A model generated the notes under the pieces. That model worked only from the letters and a program-made list of their open reading frames with translations, was not told the DNA's origin and searched no databases. From contig CM060951.1 in NCBI GenBank assembly GCA_030765055.1, forward strand, positions 51,526,647 through 51,590,646: 64,000 nt of DNA, written 5' to 3'. Position numbers and translations under genes: made by a program. The stretch is from Mantis religiosa (Eukaryota; Arthropoda; Insecta; Mantodea; Mantidae). The number at the start of each line of letters is the position of its first letter. The stretch's first letter is position 1. Positions 11,690 to 23,151 of the stretch are shown here, piece by piece.

Positions 11690-12552
11690 AAATGTCCTGT
11701 GACAAGCATGCCTTCAGTCTTGGTGCAGCATAAAGGCAACGTCCAAGTTGGAACAATAAAGCACCCGATACATAAGGAAGGTGAGCAAAGAATCTGCTTG
11801 TCGTTGTAGAGATGTACTCATTAATGCTGACTTATGTCCAATTCTCTATGCAGCTGTGCATTCCGGATATACCACGGGGCGTTCACAGACAATCGTAATA
11901 TTCTCTTTTGAAACACCTGGAGTTAGTGAAGCACATCCCCATATAGGACTGGCATATAGAAGAAGCGGTCGTAGAATACTCTTGTATAGTAGCAACGTAC
12001 ATTCGACTCGTTAAGTCGAATGTACGTTGCGGTTGAGGATGGGGTACAACTTGTGAAGACGAGCATAGGCTTGATTTAGTTTGCTTTTGATATGTGTACT
12101 CCATGTCAGTCGACGATCAAGATGGACGCCATGATATTTGACTGCACAAACAGAAGGTAACCAGGGGACTTTAGTGTTATAGAGTCGTATATTTGCCGGA
12201 GCAGCAGGCCTGCGCAAGGTGAAAAGCTTAAGAAGACATTTGCTTGGATTAAGTGCGATACACCAGCGAAATAACCAGTGTAGGAAAATGTCCAGGGAAG
12301 ATTGTAGGGTTGCAGCGGCAGGTTAAATAGAGAAATGCGAGGTAAAGGTGACTGTATCGTCAGCAAACAGTGCGGTACTTGTTGCAGGAAGTTCAGGCAT
12401 GTCAGCAGCATATAGACTGTAAAGAAGAGGCGCAAGGACGCTACCCTGGGGCACGCCGGCTAAAATAGTACGGGTGAGGAATGCGTTGAACCAAGACGCA
12501 CAGCAAATTGGCGTTCCAAAAATCATTTTCTGATGCGCGGTATCATTTTCCT
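11690..12552 (-). pseudogene. Jockey-like LINE, RT to C-terminal fragment
   Basis: Minus-strand frames joined by shifts give a non-LTR reverse transcriptase. Near 12450 it has GVPQGSVLAPLLYSLY, and near 12370 FADDTV, the catalytic F/YADD box. Near 12130 it has VKYHGVHLDRRLTW, the usual block after the palm, then KLNQAYARLHKLYP. Past a break near 12010 it continues YKSILRPLLLYASPIWG and on to about 11690. The copy is cut at its 5' side near 12552, where the RT begins abruptly. Endonuclease and ORF1 are absent. Several frameshifts make it a dead fragment. The family assignment to the jockey group rests on the RT blocks only. Confidence 0.88.
11992..12030. repeat. 17-bp perfect inverted repeat, 5-base loop
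   Basis: GCAACGTACATTCGACT at 11992-12008 is followed after CGTTA by its exact complement at 12014-12030. It falls inside the LINE coding region and introduces a stop, so it is a lesion and not a functional hairpin of the family. Confidence 0.9.
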
Positions 12553-13056
12553 TTCTCCCTCAAACTTCATGTGATAGTGTGGTCAAATTTAACAGGACAC
12601 AGTGTAATAGAATAGAAGCTCCTTGTACAGTAGGCAGATCAAAGAACCAACACGTAGTTAAATATCGAGTCTCCAAGTAACAACCTGTATTAAGTGTTTC
12701 GGAAAAGTTAATAAAGTACATGTAGTCACCTTTGTTCACCATCTTTGTGTTTCAAAATGTTCACTACTTTGTTTTCCCCTTCTCCCTTTCTAATGTATGT
12801 GCTCCCAACAAAGCAATATATAAATGACTGAACGCTGTTTCTTATCCTGTACGCAGCAAAGATAATACTACTTAACTAATTTGTAGTCACTTAAGTTGGA
12901 CTTTCATCGTAGTTAATGTAATGTGTATAGGAAGATCAGTTTTTGTACAAATAGCTATCGTATAGTATTCTTAACTACATGGGTTACATGGTTAGATTTT
13001 TCTTATGTTATTAACAAACTCGTTTCCATCATGGGGGCAGCTGGCTTGGGAAAACC
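12553..13056. other. Unassigned DNA
   Basis: No gene or repeat recognised. It is AT-rich between the LINE fragment and the mariner. Confidence 0.5.
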
Positions 13057-13958
13057 TACGAGTCGTGTCCGTAAAATAAAGTCTCCAATTTCATTTAATA
13101 TAGAAAACATGTTCATTGTCAATGAATGTTACACTGATGGAAAGGCGAAGCTTACAGCTATTTTTCAACGTAAACACAATTGCGATCGATGCACTTTTGC
13201 ATGCACTGTGGCAGTTTTTGTATACCCTTGTCATAGCACTCTCCCGCCAAGTTGCGCAGGTAGCGCTCAACCTCGTTTTTCAAATCATCGTCGGTCTGGA
13301 AATGTGTTCCACCCAGATGTCACTTCAACTCAGGAAACAGATGATAATCACTAGGTACTAAGTCTGGACTGTAGGGGGGGGGGATCGGTGAGGATGTCGC
13401 ATCCGAATTGGGCCAGGAGATCAGCCTCGCACACACCTTGCGATAATGCAAATGTTCGGTCAAAATCTTGTCAATTGTAGTCTTACTGACTTCAGGGATA
13501 AGTTCGCACAGTTCGCGAACTGTCACACGCCGATCTTTAACCATTTCTTACTCCATTTTTGCAGTTGTTTCGTCTGAAACTGAAGGTAGACCAGAGCGCT
13601 ATTCTTCATGGACGTCTGTACGTTCGTCTTTGAACTCTCTGACCCACTTTCGCACGTTTTTGACGTCCATACACTGTGGCCCATAGACTTCTCATAACTG
13701 ACGATGAATTCCAGTAGGGGTAGTGCCAAGGGCACTCAAAAAAACGGATCACTACGCACAACTCGCACTTGGTGGCGGAAGTGATAGGAAGCTCCATCGC
13801 AAACGGCTGCCCAGCCAAGACTAATGGTTGCAAGGAGTTCGTTGTGGGGATTTAAAGGGGTGAAACCAAGCTATACGCCAGTGTTGCCGGTTCTAGCGTA
13901 ATAGCGTTCCTCACGGCTCCAGCGCCTTGGAGACCTTATTTTACGGAAACGCCTCGTA
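13057..13958 (-). mobile_element. Mariner element with deleted transposase
   Basis: Ends are inverted repeats of about 28 bp (left CGAGTCGTGTCCGTAAAATA; right the imperfect complement), flanked by TA at 13057-13058 and 13957-13958. The 898-bp body codes on the minus strand for a mariner transposase like the SETMAR-related ones. Near 13700 are CMDVKNVRKWVREF-like residues, then TVRELCELIPEVSKTTIDKI (helix-turn-helix) and HYRKVCAR near 13430. The frame then jumps to YSPDLVPSDYHLFPELK, which holds the third catalytic Asp. The region with the first two catalytic Asp residues is deleted, about 400 bp against a usual 1.3-kb element. A G run near 13374-13383 shifts the frame. Inactive. Confidence 0.93.
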
Positions 13959-14399
13959 CAATCCTGACGGGAACACACGAGTAAGAATAACACGTACAAA
14001 CTAAGTCCAGTTTATACAAGTTCATAAATTATACATATATTGATATTCCAACATGTTATCCACATAATCTGTTAGTTACTTGCTTTAGTTTCACAGATAG
14101 AATCCAACACAATAATAAATGTTGTAATTTCATGACTGCTTCCTTAACCTTGAAGACTGTCGCCTTATTCTTTCGCTTAGTAGTATGACGTGATATACTG
14201 ACGCTACCGTCCACGATGTACTCATCCGTACACCACATGGCGCATGCGTCGTGCTACATAAATTGTTCCAGACTTTTCTAGAACTGGTCTACAAAGTTTC
14301 GCGCAGGAACCTCTTTCAATACAACTCTAGTAATTACGAATATTTTATAAAGAAATTAGTTAATTTAGATTAATCAAAACCCTATATGTGACAATATCG
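13959..14399. other. Unassigned DNA
   Basis: Nothing recognised; a 60-codon minus frame lies at 14056-14238. Confidence 0.45.
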
Positions 14400-15040
14400 G
14401 TAGCTGTAGGATGATAGCGGCTAAGCTGGCCGCCACAGCACCTGGTACTACCTTCTCTTTGGCCACCGGCTTGTTGTCCGTAGAGCGACGCTTTCGTGCT
14501 AGCGCGATGAGTGGTCGGCTCTACGTGACAATAAGCTCAGGACCGTGAAGGAGCTTCCGATTCACTGGGCGACCTCCTGTCGATTATCCCGGCGGGAGGA
14601 GGTGATTTTGGCTCGGCTGCGTATTGGTCACTGCTATTTTAGTCAGTTTTTTTAAGTAGGGCCCCAGAACCGGTTTTCCCGCTTGCGGTTCATTTCTGAC
14701 GGTCCGCCACGTACTTTAAAATTGTTTTAGGTTAGCACGTCTCCGCAGGTCTCTCCAGCTGCCGGCCAGCATGGCGGAGACCCTAGCAGACGACGAGCAA
14801 GCGGTGACCAAGGTTTTAGATTTCATTTTAAATCTAAATATCAGTATATAAGACTCATTAATTTGGAATTTTAATCTTTTTATGGCTTTAAGCTTTTTGA
14901 GCTATCGTTGTACGAGTTTTTATCTTGATTTTATTTAACTGTCAGTTTTAGCCTTTCAGATCGATTTTAACCCCATTGGCTTTCAAGGGTGCTGATGACC
15001 TTGTAGTTGAGCGCCATTAAACCCAATTATCCATCAATGT
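14400..15040 (+). pseudogene. LINE 3'-end remnant (I/Nimb-like, tentative)
   Basis: One frame near 14510-14655 reads DNKLRTVKELPIHW and SRREEVILARLRIGHC, a block found downstream of the RT/RNase H in insect I-type LINEs, just before a CCHC-like motif. Here the CCHC part is replaced by a stop and a rearranged stretch. The segment from about 14940 on (GGTGCTGATGACCTTGTAGT then TGAGCGCC) is like the common 3' end of such LINEs. No RT is left. The clade is my recollection and could be wrong; that it is LINE-derived is more secure. Confidence 0.65.
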
Positions 15041-16050
15041 AAGATGATAGTAAATAGAGAAAATTGTATGTACTCTATCGAATTATTTCATCTGAGATGA
15101 AACGTATTCTAAATAAAGTTTACTACAGAGATATTTTGATACGAGCCACTGGACCTCCAGTATATCTACTCTGGTTTGTCACTTAAGAGAGAGAAGAGAT
15201 GTCGTGGTTTACAATAGTAAAGACGGCGGTACACGTTGGATACATTCCGAGGTGCATGTTCATGCTGAGGTGCTTTGACACGTTCTGTGATAACATGTTT
15301 AATCAGATCTACTCAGTAGATTGCCTTGAGGCTGTTGGGGACAGCCACGTCGAGATCCTCAAGGGTAGCACTCAAGCTGAACAGTGAGGGGAACATTATC
15401 TGATAGTGGACTTGAAGCTGCTGTGTAATCCACTCTCTTGAGTGCTTGTATGCTGCTTGCTCAAGCAAAATGGAGGACTTAATCGTGGAAAAGTAAGCTG
15501 TATTGTCTTTATTTTTTTCAGCGAATCTTCTTTTGACAATCTTTGTGAAAGCTGGACACAGATTATGATGGATCAAACAATACTTTCTGACAATTTAAAC
15601 ATCCTGTTTTTTCCATTAGTTTTCATGTATTTACAAAGATATGTAGCATTAACAAGAGCTTTGTCGATAAATTCGCTAATAACAAAGCTACGAGCAATTT
15701 TATTTTCAAATACTCTATCTCTAGAGTTGTATTTATTTTATTTAAGGAATCATTAATTACACAATTGAGTGATAGCAATAAAAGAAGTGACTAAAGCATT
15801 ACGAAAACAAAATCATGGCATTTGCGTTGTTATGTCATGATTTCATTTGACCTATAATATATTCGAATGGCATAACCTTCCTCATAGAATTGCACTGTTT
15901 TAATTTTATGTTTGATCTGTCCGATAAACGATTTTAAGAAACAAATATAGTAACCAAAAATGCTTTAACACTAACTGTAGCTGTGCGTGAGAAATAGTTT
16001 TGTTCCAGTGTGAGGTTTGATGACTACGTAAAACCATAAATATGTAGACT
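15041..16050. other. Unassigned DNA with one longer frame
   Basis: An 87-codon minus frame (15313-15576) and a 104-codon plus frame (15442-15756) overlap. The minus one has a plausible protein-like composition (ILLEQAAYKHSREWITQQLQ) but I cannot place it in a family. It could be an old element or a fragment of a host exon. Confidence 0.4.
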
Positions 16051-16054
16051 GGCG

Positions 16055-16138
16055 TTCTCTTATTTTTAGAGTCACCAGTTCGATTTCCATCTGGAGGATA
16101 TTTCTCCATCCCAGGTTTATATCCTCTCTGGAAATATG

Positions 16139-16221
<83 letters not shown>

Positions 16222-16245
16222 AAACCCAAGGAAAAACCAGAATCC
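16055..16245 (+). mobile_element. SINE-G copy with expanded AG microsatellite
   Basis: The B-box-like CCAGTTCGATTTCCATCTGG and the tail TCTCTGGAAATATGAATGAG ... AAAACCCAAGGAA match SINE-G copies at 43.7 and 54.1 kb. Where those read GAATGAGAGTGTGAATGTG, this one has the (AG)n run. The A-box side of the head is too diverged to place. Confidence 0.65.
16140..16215. repeat. (AG)n microsatellite
   Basis: About 38 uninterrupted AG units. The open frames across it (SLSLSL...) are artefacts. Confidence 0.97.
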
Positions 16246-16959
16246 CAAATAAATGTTTACGAGAGAATATAATTGCCTATGGTGAATATGTTTCCAAGTT
16301 ATAAAAGGCCACCCGTGTGAGATTGCAATTAAAGCCGCGGCATGGATGGAACAATAAAAGAATGCAGGTATGATAAACGTGATAAAAAGAGGTGATAGCC
16401 AGATGTGCTTGATGGAACCTTTCAATAATCTGAAACCTGATGAGTCTCAGATTCAATAGCAGATTTATCTTGAAAAAATCTGGAATTTGTATCATATTTA
16501 ATTTGACTACTGATTCGATAAAATGATAAAAAAAGCAAACACTATACCATTAGATATTTAGGTATTTTCAAAATCTTAACTACAAAACCCTTCTATTATG
16601 TGTTTCAAACCGGAAGGTGTTTGTCCTTGAGCGCTACTAGATGAGCAACCAATCGGATCCTGCGGTGTTGTCGTATTGCATTCCCGCTAATTGGTGTGTG
16701 ACGAGCGCCAACCTAATCACTCTGTATGAAATACTATTCGCGCTAAGACAAAAATTCAGATTTTGCCGAAACTGATCCATGTGGAAGGTAGAGAGTAATG
16801 TATCTAACATAACCATGAAAACCCCATATTTTTAGCTCAAATAGTTTTTCTAATACAAATAAATAAACCACTATTACCTGTATTATAACAATAAATCGCG
16901 ACGTAAGCACTGTATGAATATCATTTTCGATTGGCAAGTATGGGGGTACGCATATTTGT

Positions 16960-17350
16960 AATTACTCAGAACTGAAACGTAAATGTTTGACATGACGTGA
17001 TAAAAGAATTACTTTGAATAATCCAATTCGAGCGAGAATAAACAATAAATTTCCTGCTGCCCTGGCAGAACGTGTCTGGTCATATCATATCTTTGTTTAT
17101 GAATGGTTCGTAATCTCTATTTATTCTAGAGGGTGTGTATGTATGTACATACACTTTTAATTACTCAGAACTGAAATTTAAACTACTGACATGACGTGAT
17201 AAAAGAATTACTGTGAATAAGTCGAGGTGTTAAATTCGAGAAAGAGCAAACACTTCATTTCCTGGTAGCCTGTGGAACGCTGTATGCTTATGTTTATGAA
17301 TAAATGCTGGATAAGAAGTGTTTATTTACTCTGGAGAGTTCATATCAATA
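16960..17350. repeat. Diverged tandem duplication, 199-bp unit
   Basis: AATTACTCAGAACTGAAA at 16960 and 17159 begins two units. GACATGACGTGATAAAAGAA and TTTGTTTATGAAT-like blocks come next in both. The units sit just upstream of the transposase start in the Tc1-like element and could be subterminal repeats of the kind transposases bind (inference). Confidence 0.85.
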
Positions 17351-17396
17351 TCATTCAGTTCTTTACACAACAGTAGAGTAAGAGTTAAATAGTGCA

Positions 17397-17957
17397 ATGT
17401 CTTCTTGTGGTGAATTTAGTGGCGATTCAAAAAGGCAGGTATTGAGAAGTCAGGCTCGAAGTATTATTTTTGAGGTGTACACGTTCTTCAAAAAGTTTTC
17501 GGAGACAGAAACTAAAAATACGTTATTACAAAGAGTACTTCCGTTTAAAAACACGGAAAAAGTGTATTAACTGGATGAACTTGCAATTGAAACGGGACAT
17601 GAGGTAATACGCCTCCCACCTTACCACTGCCAATATAATCCAATTGAGTTGCTGTGGGCTCAGATAAAAAGGGGGATTACAAACTGAAATAATACTTTTA
17701 AATTGACGGACGTTAAACGACATGTTCACGAAGAAATTGACAAGGTAACACAACAGGACTGGGAAAACTGCGTGAGGCATGCAGATTTTAAGAAAGAAAT
17801 AGCACGTGAGGAGATTGTGGAACCTATAATCATACATTTGCAAGACTCAGACGATGAAGACAGTGACAATGATGAATTGTCTCTTAACGGAAGTGACATT
17901 GACAGCAATGTGGATGAGCCACTGGCAGTTCCATTAGATTACAAAAACAGGTAATTC
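17397..17957 (+). pseudogene. DDE transposase remnant, N- and C-terminus joined
   Basis: From the ATG at 17397 one frame runs to the stop after 17954, broken by only two in-frame stops (17568-17570 and one near 17684). The first 50 residues (SQARSIIFEVYTFFKKF) resemble the N-terminus of an insect IS630/Tc1-related protein family. Then the frame reads VIRLPPYHCQYNPIELLWAQ, whose NPIE holds the catalytic Glu, followed by TDVKRHVHEEIDKV, WENCVRHA and an acidic tail rich in Asp, Glu and Ser. The middle, with both catalytic Asp residues, is gone, so it cannot cut DNA. Family proteins are, from memory, 300-400 residues; this is about 186 codons. Confidence 0.82.
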
Positions 17958-17960
17958 ATA

Positions 17961-18026
17961 AATTATAATTATTGTTATAGTATTTTAAAATATAATTATA
18001 ATTATTGTTATAGTATTTTAAAATAT
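17961..18026. repeat. Two-copy 33-bp tandem repeat
   Basis: AATTATAATTATTGTTATAG followed by TATTTTAAAATAT occurs at 17961 and again at 17994 with no difference that I can see. It lies directly after the transposase remnant. Confidence 0.92.
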
Positions 18027-18263
18027 ACATAATTTACGAAAATGCTTTTTCCAATTTTGATTTTGGCAACTGCATCATTGTAAAAGTTTGTAAAATATAA
18101 TTTACTTACCGTTACGTCTGTACCAAGCAGATATGTATGTTGTATGAGTGTGTGAGAGAGAGGGAAATATAAAAGCAGTGGAGTATGGAGCTGGCAACGC
18201 TGAGCGTGATACGGCATCTGATTAGTTGTACTACAGAACTCTTCTCATTTGAAACACATAATA

Positions 18264-19564
18264 GCATTCTACTCTAGTGGTTGAGTTTTGACTAACAGTT
18301 GGATATAGATAAATCGACGATGATACTAAAATCGGTAACTACAACAACGGAATGTTAGCATGATAAAATGAAAAGATAATATAGAAAAATTATCAGCATT
18401 GATATATTTGTTCCAAATTCATTCCTTTATTATTCAGTTAATGCATGAGCGGAAGGTTTTCTTCTCTATCCAGTAAAGAGATGATAAAATATCCAGTATC
18501 AATATAGTAATTAAACGAACCAATATTGCAATACACATTCATTTAAAGTTGATACGTAGCAAGAAAAGGTTTCAGCGAATTGGTCAATCAACTTCCCTTC
18601 AGAATCAAATTCAATGTACGCAATAAGTATTACTTAATCCGAAAATGTTAATGTTTGAACATTTAACATAGGTCATTTTGAATTCGGAGAAATAATTGTG
18701 AATACTAGTTACTCCTATAAATGCTTGCTAGAATGCATTTATTGGAATTTAATGTGAGATATAAATAGATAAATCATATTGATAGTTTCAACATCTTCAT
18801 GTGGAGGATTGGTGTGTAGTCGATAGCAATCGACTATTGGCTAGCATTCTATATTTGCTCAGATATTTAGACCGTTAGTAATTGAAATCACGGGCGAGTA
18901 TCTTGTAATAATAAAAATAAAACTTAAGGTGGGAGTTTTATAAACCAATTTTTCCTTTTTACAGCTTTTACGTTAACATTTAACTTAACAACTTAAGTTT
19001 TGAAGGTGATCATGTGAAGAACACTAACTGGAATGCACCAGAATAACTGTATCGCAGTTCGAAGCCTTACTTCAGTATAAATGCAATGTTGTAATACTTT
19101 CTGTTGTACTTACTCAGGAATAATGATAAAAATAAAACTTAACTTTAAATAAGAAATAGATAATAGAATAATGTTTAAGAGCACAAGTAGCAGCAAATGT
19201 GAAACCTACGAAGTCTGGAATAGAAAGGAAGAACACCTTGAGAGCATGACCAAACGTTTTCCCAACTTAGAGCACAAACTAGCGAAAGCTGGAAGTTTTG
19301 TGGGGTATGAACAAAAATAATTAGGAACTGAAACGTTATTGGAATATAAACAATTGCACACCTGGCTTGAAGCCCGAGAAACGTTTAAGTAATAGCGGTT
19401 GATTTTGTTTTAATATATTATCCTAACATGATTATAATATTCTAAATACCAACAAACTGTTTAAAGTGAGACATCAATTTATACGAGTAGTTTTTTATGA
19501 GTAGATGAAATTTTGTGTTAAAGATTACTTATTCAGATTTTGAAATTGAATTCTCTGGACAAGT
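18264..19564. other. Unassigned AT-rich DNA
   Basis: No gene, RNA or repeat copy recognised. Confidence 0.5.
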
Positions 19565-19676
19565 TTCGATCCAAATTGTGGTCAACTTCAACTAGTGGGT
19601 GCAGCATATTTTCGACCCAAATTGCCCAAATTGTGGTCATCTTCAACTAATAGGTGCAGCACATGGCTAGAATTTT
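19565..19676. repeat. Two-copy direct repeat, about 55-bp spacing
   Basis: CCAAATTGTGGTCAACTTCA near 19571 and CCAAATTGTGGTCATCTTCA near 19626 are each followed by a related GGTGCAGCA block. A local duplication with about five differences. Confidence 0.88.
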
Positions 19677-19847
19677 CAACATTAAAATCAGAGTGAGATA
19701 ATCTTTAACAGAAAATGTAGTCTGCTAATAAAAAGCTATAAAATTATTATAATAGTCAGTAATGTACTGCCTCTATCCCTTCTTGTCCAAATACTTAAAG
19801 ATTTTCAATTCTAGTGGAAGAGCAACAAGCTAAATTAAAACCTTTCA

Positions 19848-20074
19848 TGTTAAACAAGAGGTAGGCCGCGCCTTGGCTGAGCGGTTAGACCGTTTGGCTG
19901 TCAACCAAGGCGGCCCGGGTTAGATCCCAGGCGACCGCATAGTGAGATTTGTGGTGGAGAAACCGGCGCTGGGGGTGCTCCATCTTTATTTCAGTATCAG
20001 TGTCACTGCCTGCGGTGCTACATTTAATAAAAGCGGACATTAAACACTACACATCCATTTGTTAAACAAGAGGT
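19848..20074 (+). mobile_element. SINE-B copy with perfect 15-bp target duplication
   Basis: Element at 19863-20059: head GGCCGCGCCTTGGCTGAGCG, B-box GGGTTAGATCCC, body TTTGTGGTGGAGAAACCGGC and end TTAAACACTACACATCC. TGTTAAACAAGAGGT is repeated exactly at 19848-19862 and 20060-20074. About 45 bp of the central body, between GGCGCTGGG and GTGCTCCATC, is missing compared with the copy at 26.8 kb. Confidence 0.95.
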
Positions 20075-22225
20075 GCCTAACTCTTGGATCAGCTTAGAAA
20101 TTGATGACTGAAATGTAGTTACTTCGCAAATGGCTCAGAAACTCACAGTACTAAGGATGAAACACGAAAATTAAAATTAAAAGAAAAAAATCTCGCATAC
20201 CGTACTTTCCTTTGGACAGAACATTTTTGAACGTTTTCGTTAAATGAGGCTATGTGTAAGAAGATACTTTTATATCAAATGAAATGTGTATCTTCAGTTT
20301 TCTGGAATAGCACCTGAAGTCCTTCATTTTGAATGATTTTTGCACAACTGGTGAATTCTATGAGATACGCAAAATCTTACTGCACGTGCGTGTATTTGAA
20401 CAGCATAGATAAAACGAAAATTTGGTGAAATATCAAATTTAGAGTTCAACTTCAGCATTTTCCAAGGATGCCATACGAAGACTTAAAATATATCTCCACC
20501 CCGCCTCTGACTACCCTTTGCATGGAACATTCTTCGAAAAAATTGATTTTATCAAAATGCCTCTTAACGATTTTGATTAAGATACCATATGCTTAAGATC
20601 AGAGAAGTCACCCACTGGGGATGACTTGCATAATTGTCAACAATAAGAGACGCATCTTACTACACAAATGTACAGCTTGGTACAGATGATTTGTCAAACT
20701 TTTTCTTTGTGTGCACAGTGAGCCATTTGTGAGATTTTCCTTGCCATTTGTTTGAATGTTTTAATACTTACAGGAATTTATTCAATTTTTTATCTCTTTT
20801 TTTAATTTATTTAAGGTCGCTTTAACTTCCTGGGTCATATCGCGACCATTTTTACAAAATAATACAATTAGTAACATATATAAAAATTTACATTCAATAT
20901 ACAGGATTACAATCAAACATAAAAATATACACATTAATAACATTAATTGAGAAAACAATTTACATTAAATACAGATAATTGAAAACAAAGACAAGAACAT
21001 ATATAAGTTAACAACACTATTTTGCAAATAAAAAATTTCATTACTTTTAACACCATTTTGTAGATTATGAATTACAATTGATTAAAGTATATTGCACATA
21101 ATTTATATCAATTTCCTCTTAGTCATGCAAGAAAACGTACTTTTTTTTTCGAAGATTTGTCTATCGTTTAAAGCCTACTGTATTCCCACATTTCTCTTGA
21201 ATCTACAAGAAAATTAGCTACATGATAATTTCTGCAAATGTATATTCCATTTATCATGAAGTAGAGGAATGTTTGTGAGAAACAGTACACTAGAGAAAGT
21301 CATCTGAGCAGAGCACATCCAAGGGAGTAAATCCAGCAGGTAAGACAATAATGCAACTGTGGGCTCTGTCATATTTCCTTAACAGCTGCGCCATATACTG
21401 TAGTTAATGCTTTGCACCTCTAAAAATAATCCACACATGTTGATGAATCACCTGGAGGAAATTTAGTCGCAAGGAATCCATTAATTTTGGTCGCTAATTC
21501 TCCTGTCAGAGGTAAGCCGTTACGCCCAATGACAAACGAAGATCCTACGTGGCGGAACAAGGTCATGGGAAATTACAGCAAATTTGATAGAGCTATTCGA
21601 CTCTCAATGAGACAGCTAATACAGGACGTGCTCTAGCGTGTTTGTAAAGCACTTCACGTAGTGTGTTTGCCGTAACATGTAATCCAGTTCATGTGATGGC
21701 GAGACATTAATTGATGTAGGCGCCTGAAAAGCACAGAGGAAAGTGTTGGGACTATGTGATTGCAAATTATCGTCCGTTCCACAGATCTCTCCAGCAAATA
21801 CTTCTTTTGTATGGAGAGCAATCTAGTGCTCGATTTATTCCAAATTTACTGCCTAACATAACGATGTCGTATGGTTTTTTTCTTCCGCATCAGAACATTT
21901 TTTAAAACCAAGTTATTCAAAATTAACACATTCTTGGTTAAGCTAATTAGGCGAACACATTTTACAGACTTCTAAATAACGTAACACATGTCAATTCTTC
22001 ACTAATTTATTATTGTGCTCTGTGGATTAAAATGGTACAGTTTTCATCTTTGTTTACCTAAATGAGGGTGAAAATGCTTTATCACAGTTGGATACCTTGA
22101 AGCTTCTGAGCTGGGTTTTGAGATTTTGAGAACCAAGAATACCATTCGTAAATTAAAACGAATTCTATTCACACCATTATTCACACCAATTAATGATATT
22201 TGATTTCTTTTTATGGATATTATCA
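20075..22225. other. Unassigned AT-rich DNA
   Basis: A very AT-rich tract with many T runs lies at 20770-21150. No coding signal, RNA gene or transposon end was recognised. Confidence 0.5.
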
Positions 22226-22451
22226 ATATTTATTAACGTCTTTCAACGTAAGTCATATCGTGGGATGATTGATGTAGGTGAAATGGTGCTCTAATGAGTT
22301 GAGGGTCCATAGTGCTTCCCGTCACACATCTGTCAGATAAGCGAAAACTCCGGAAAAATCTTATCTAGATAACTCACCTGACCGAGATTCGAACTCGCGG
22401 ACCTCTTGAATGTGAGGTAAACATGATACCACCACGCTAGAGAGGCGGGCA
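22226..22451 (-). mobile_element. SINE-A copy, diverged
   Basis: Minus-strand SINE-A from the head (GCCCGCCTCTCTAGCGTGGT) to the 3' end (TGAAAGACGTTAATA). It carries more substitutions and small deletions than the copy at 6.0 kb. The B-box reads GCGAGTTCGAATCTCGGT. Confidence 0.9.
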
Positions 22452-22896
22452 TCAATATTTCCTAATGCTTTTTGCCAATAAGGAAAACAGGGCCTTGGCC
22501 CTATATGGGCTGTCGCGCCATGGGTTATTTATTTTATTAAAGAAAACAAGTGAAAACGGTAAAAATGCTATACACTCTGAAAAAATGTTTGGTCACTGAA
22601 TAACTATTTCGATTCCTTTGACAAACGCCACAAAGCCTTCTTTTAACCCTACGTTAAATCACGATCTGTAGATTCGATGGGATTTTGCTCTCTGCAAACT
22701 TTGTCCGGAACTGACTTGGATTTTATGCGTACGAAAAATAGTTATATCTGGCATAACTGCTCTCATCCAGAAAACAGATCCGACTGTCTCTAAGATTGTC
22801 TGACTCTTTCTGCTAAGAAAAGGAAATCTACATAGTTTGGCGAAAATATAACTTGAATTAAACGAAAGCTATTTGCAACGAAATATATAAACTATG
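22452..22896. other. Unassigned DNA between two SINE-A copies
   Basis: No gene or repeat recognised. Confidence 0.5.
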
Positions 22897-23151
22897 TTAG
22901 TCCACCTTGGTAGCGTACATGGTAGCGTATCTGCTTCACGTTCAAGAGGTCCTGAGTTCGAATATCGGCCAGGGCGAGTTATCTGGATAAGGTTTCATCC
23001 GGGGTTGTCACTTAACCTTGAAAGACGAATATGGGGTAACTCTAAGCTCTCTGGACCCTTGCCTCATTTGAGCATCATTTCACCCATTTCATTCATCGTC
23101 CGACATGACTTAACGTTGGAAGACGTAGATTACTTTAAAAAAATTAAATAC
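22897..23151 (+). mobile_element. SINE-A copy
   Basis: Head CCACCTTGGTAGCGTACATG, B-box GAGTTCGAATATCGG, body with GACGAATATGGGGTAACTCT and a short A/T tail. It opposes the copy at 22.2 kb. No clear target duplication. Confidence 0.92.

Larger units (their letters stand above)
16594..18263 (+). mobile_element. Tc1/IS630-like transposon, internally deleted
   Basis: TTATGTGTTTCAAA near 16596 and its complement near 18248-18261 form the terminal inverted repeats, each bordered by TA (16594-16595 and 18262-18263), the target duplication of this superfamily. The 1666-bp body carries a tandem 199-bp repeat, then a transposase remnant, then AT-rich DNA. Sequence near 16615-16870 recurs at 35.5-35.8 kb, which shows the family has more than one copy. 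The TIRs are short and were found by eye. Confidence 0.75.

Noticed and set aside
15313..15576. 87-codon minus frame as a conserved gene
   Set aside because: Protein-like composition only; I could not tie it to any family and no start or splice context decides it.
15906..16425. Two frames with Ser-Leu repeats
   Set aside because: They run through the AG microsatellite inside SINE-G.
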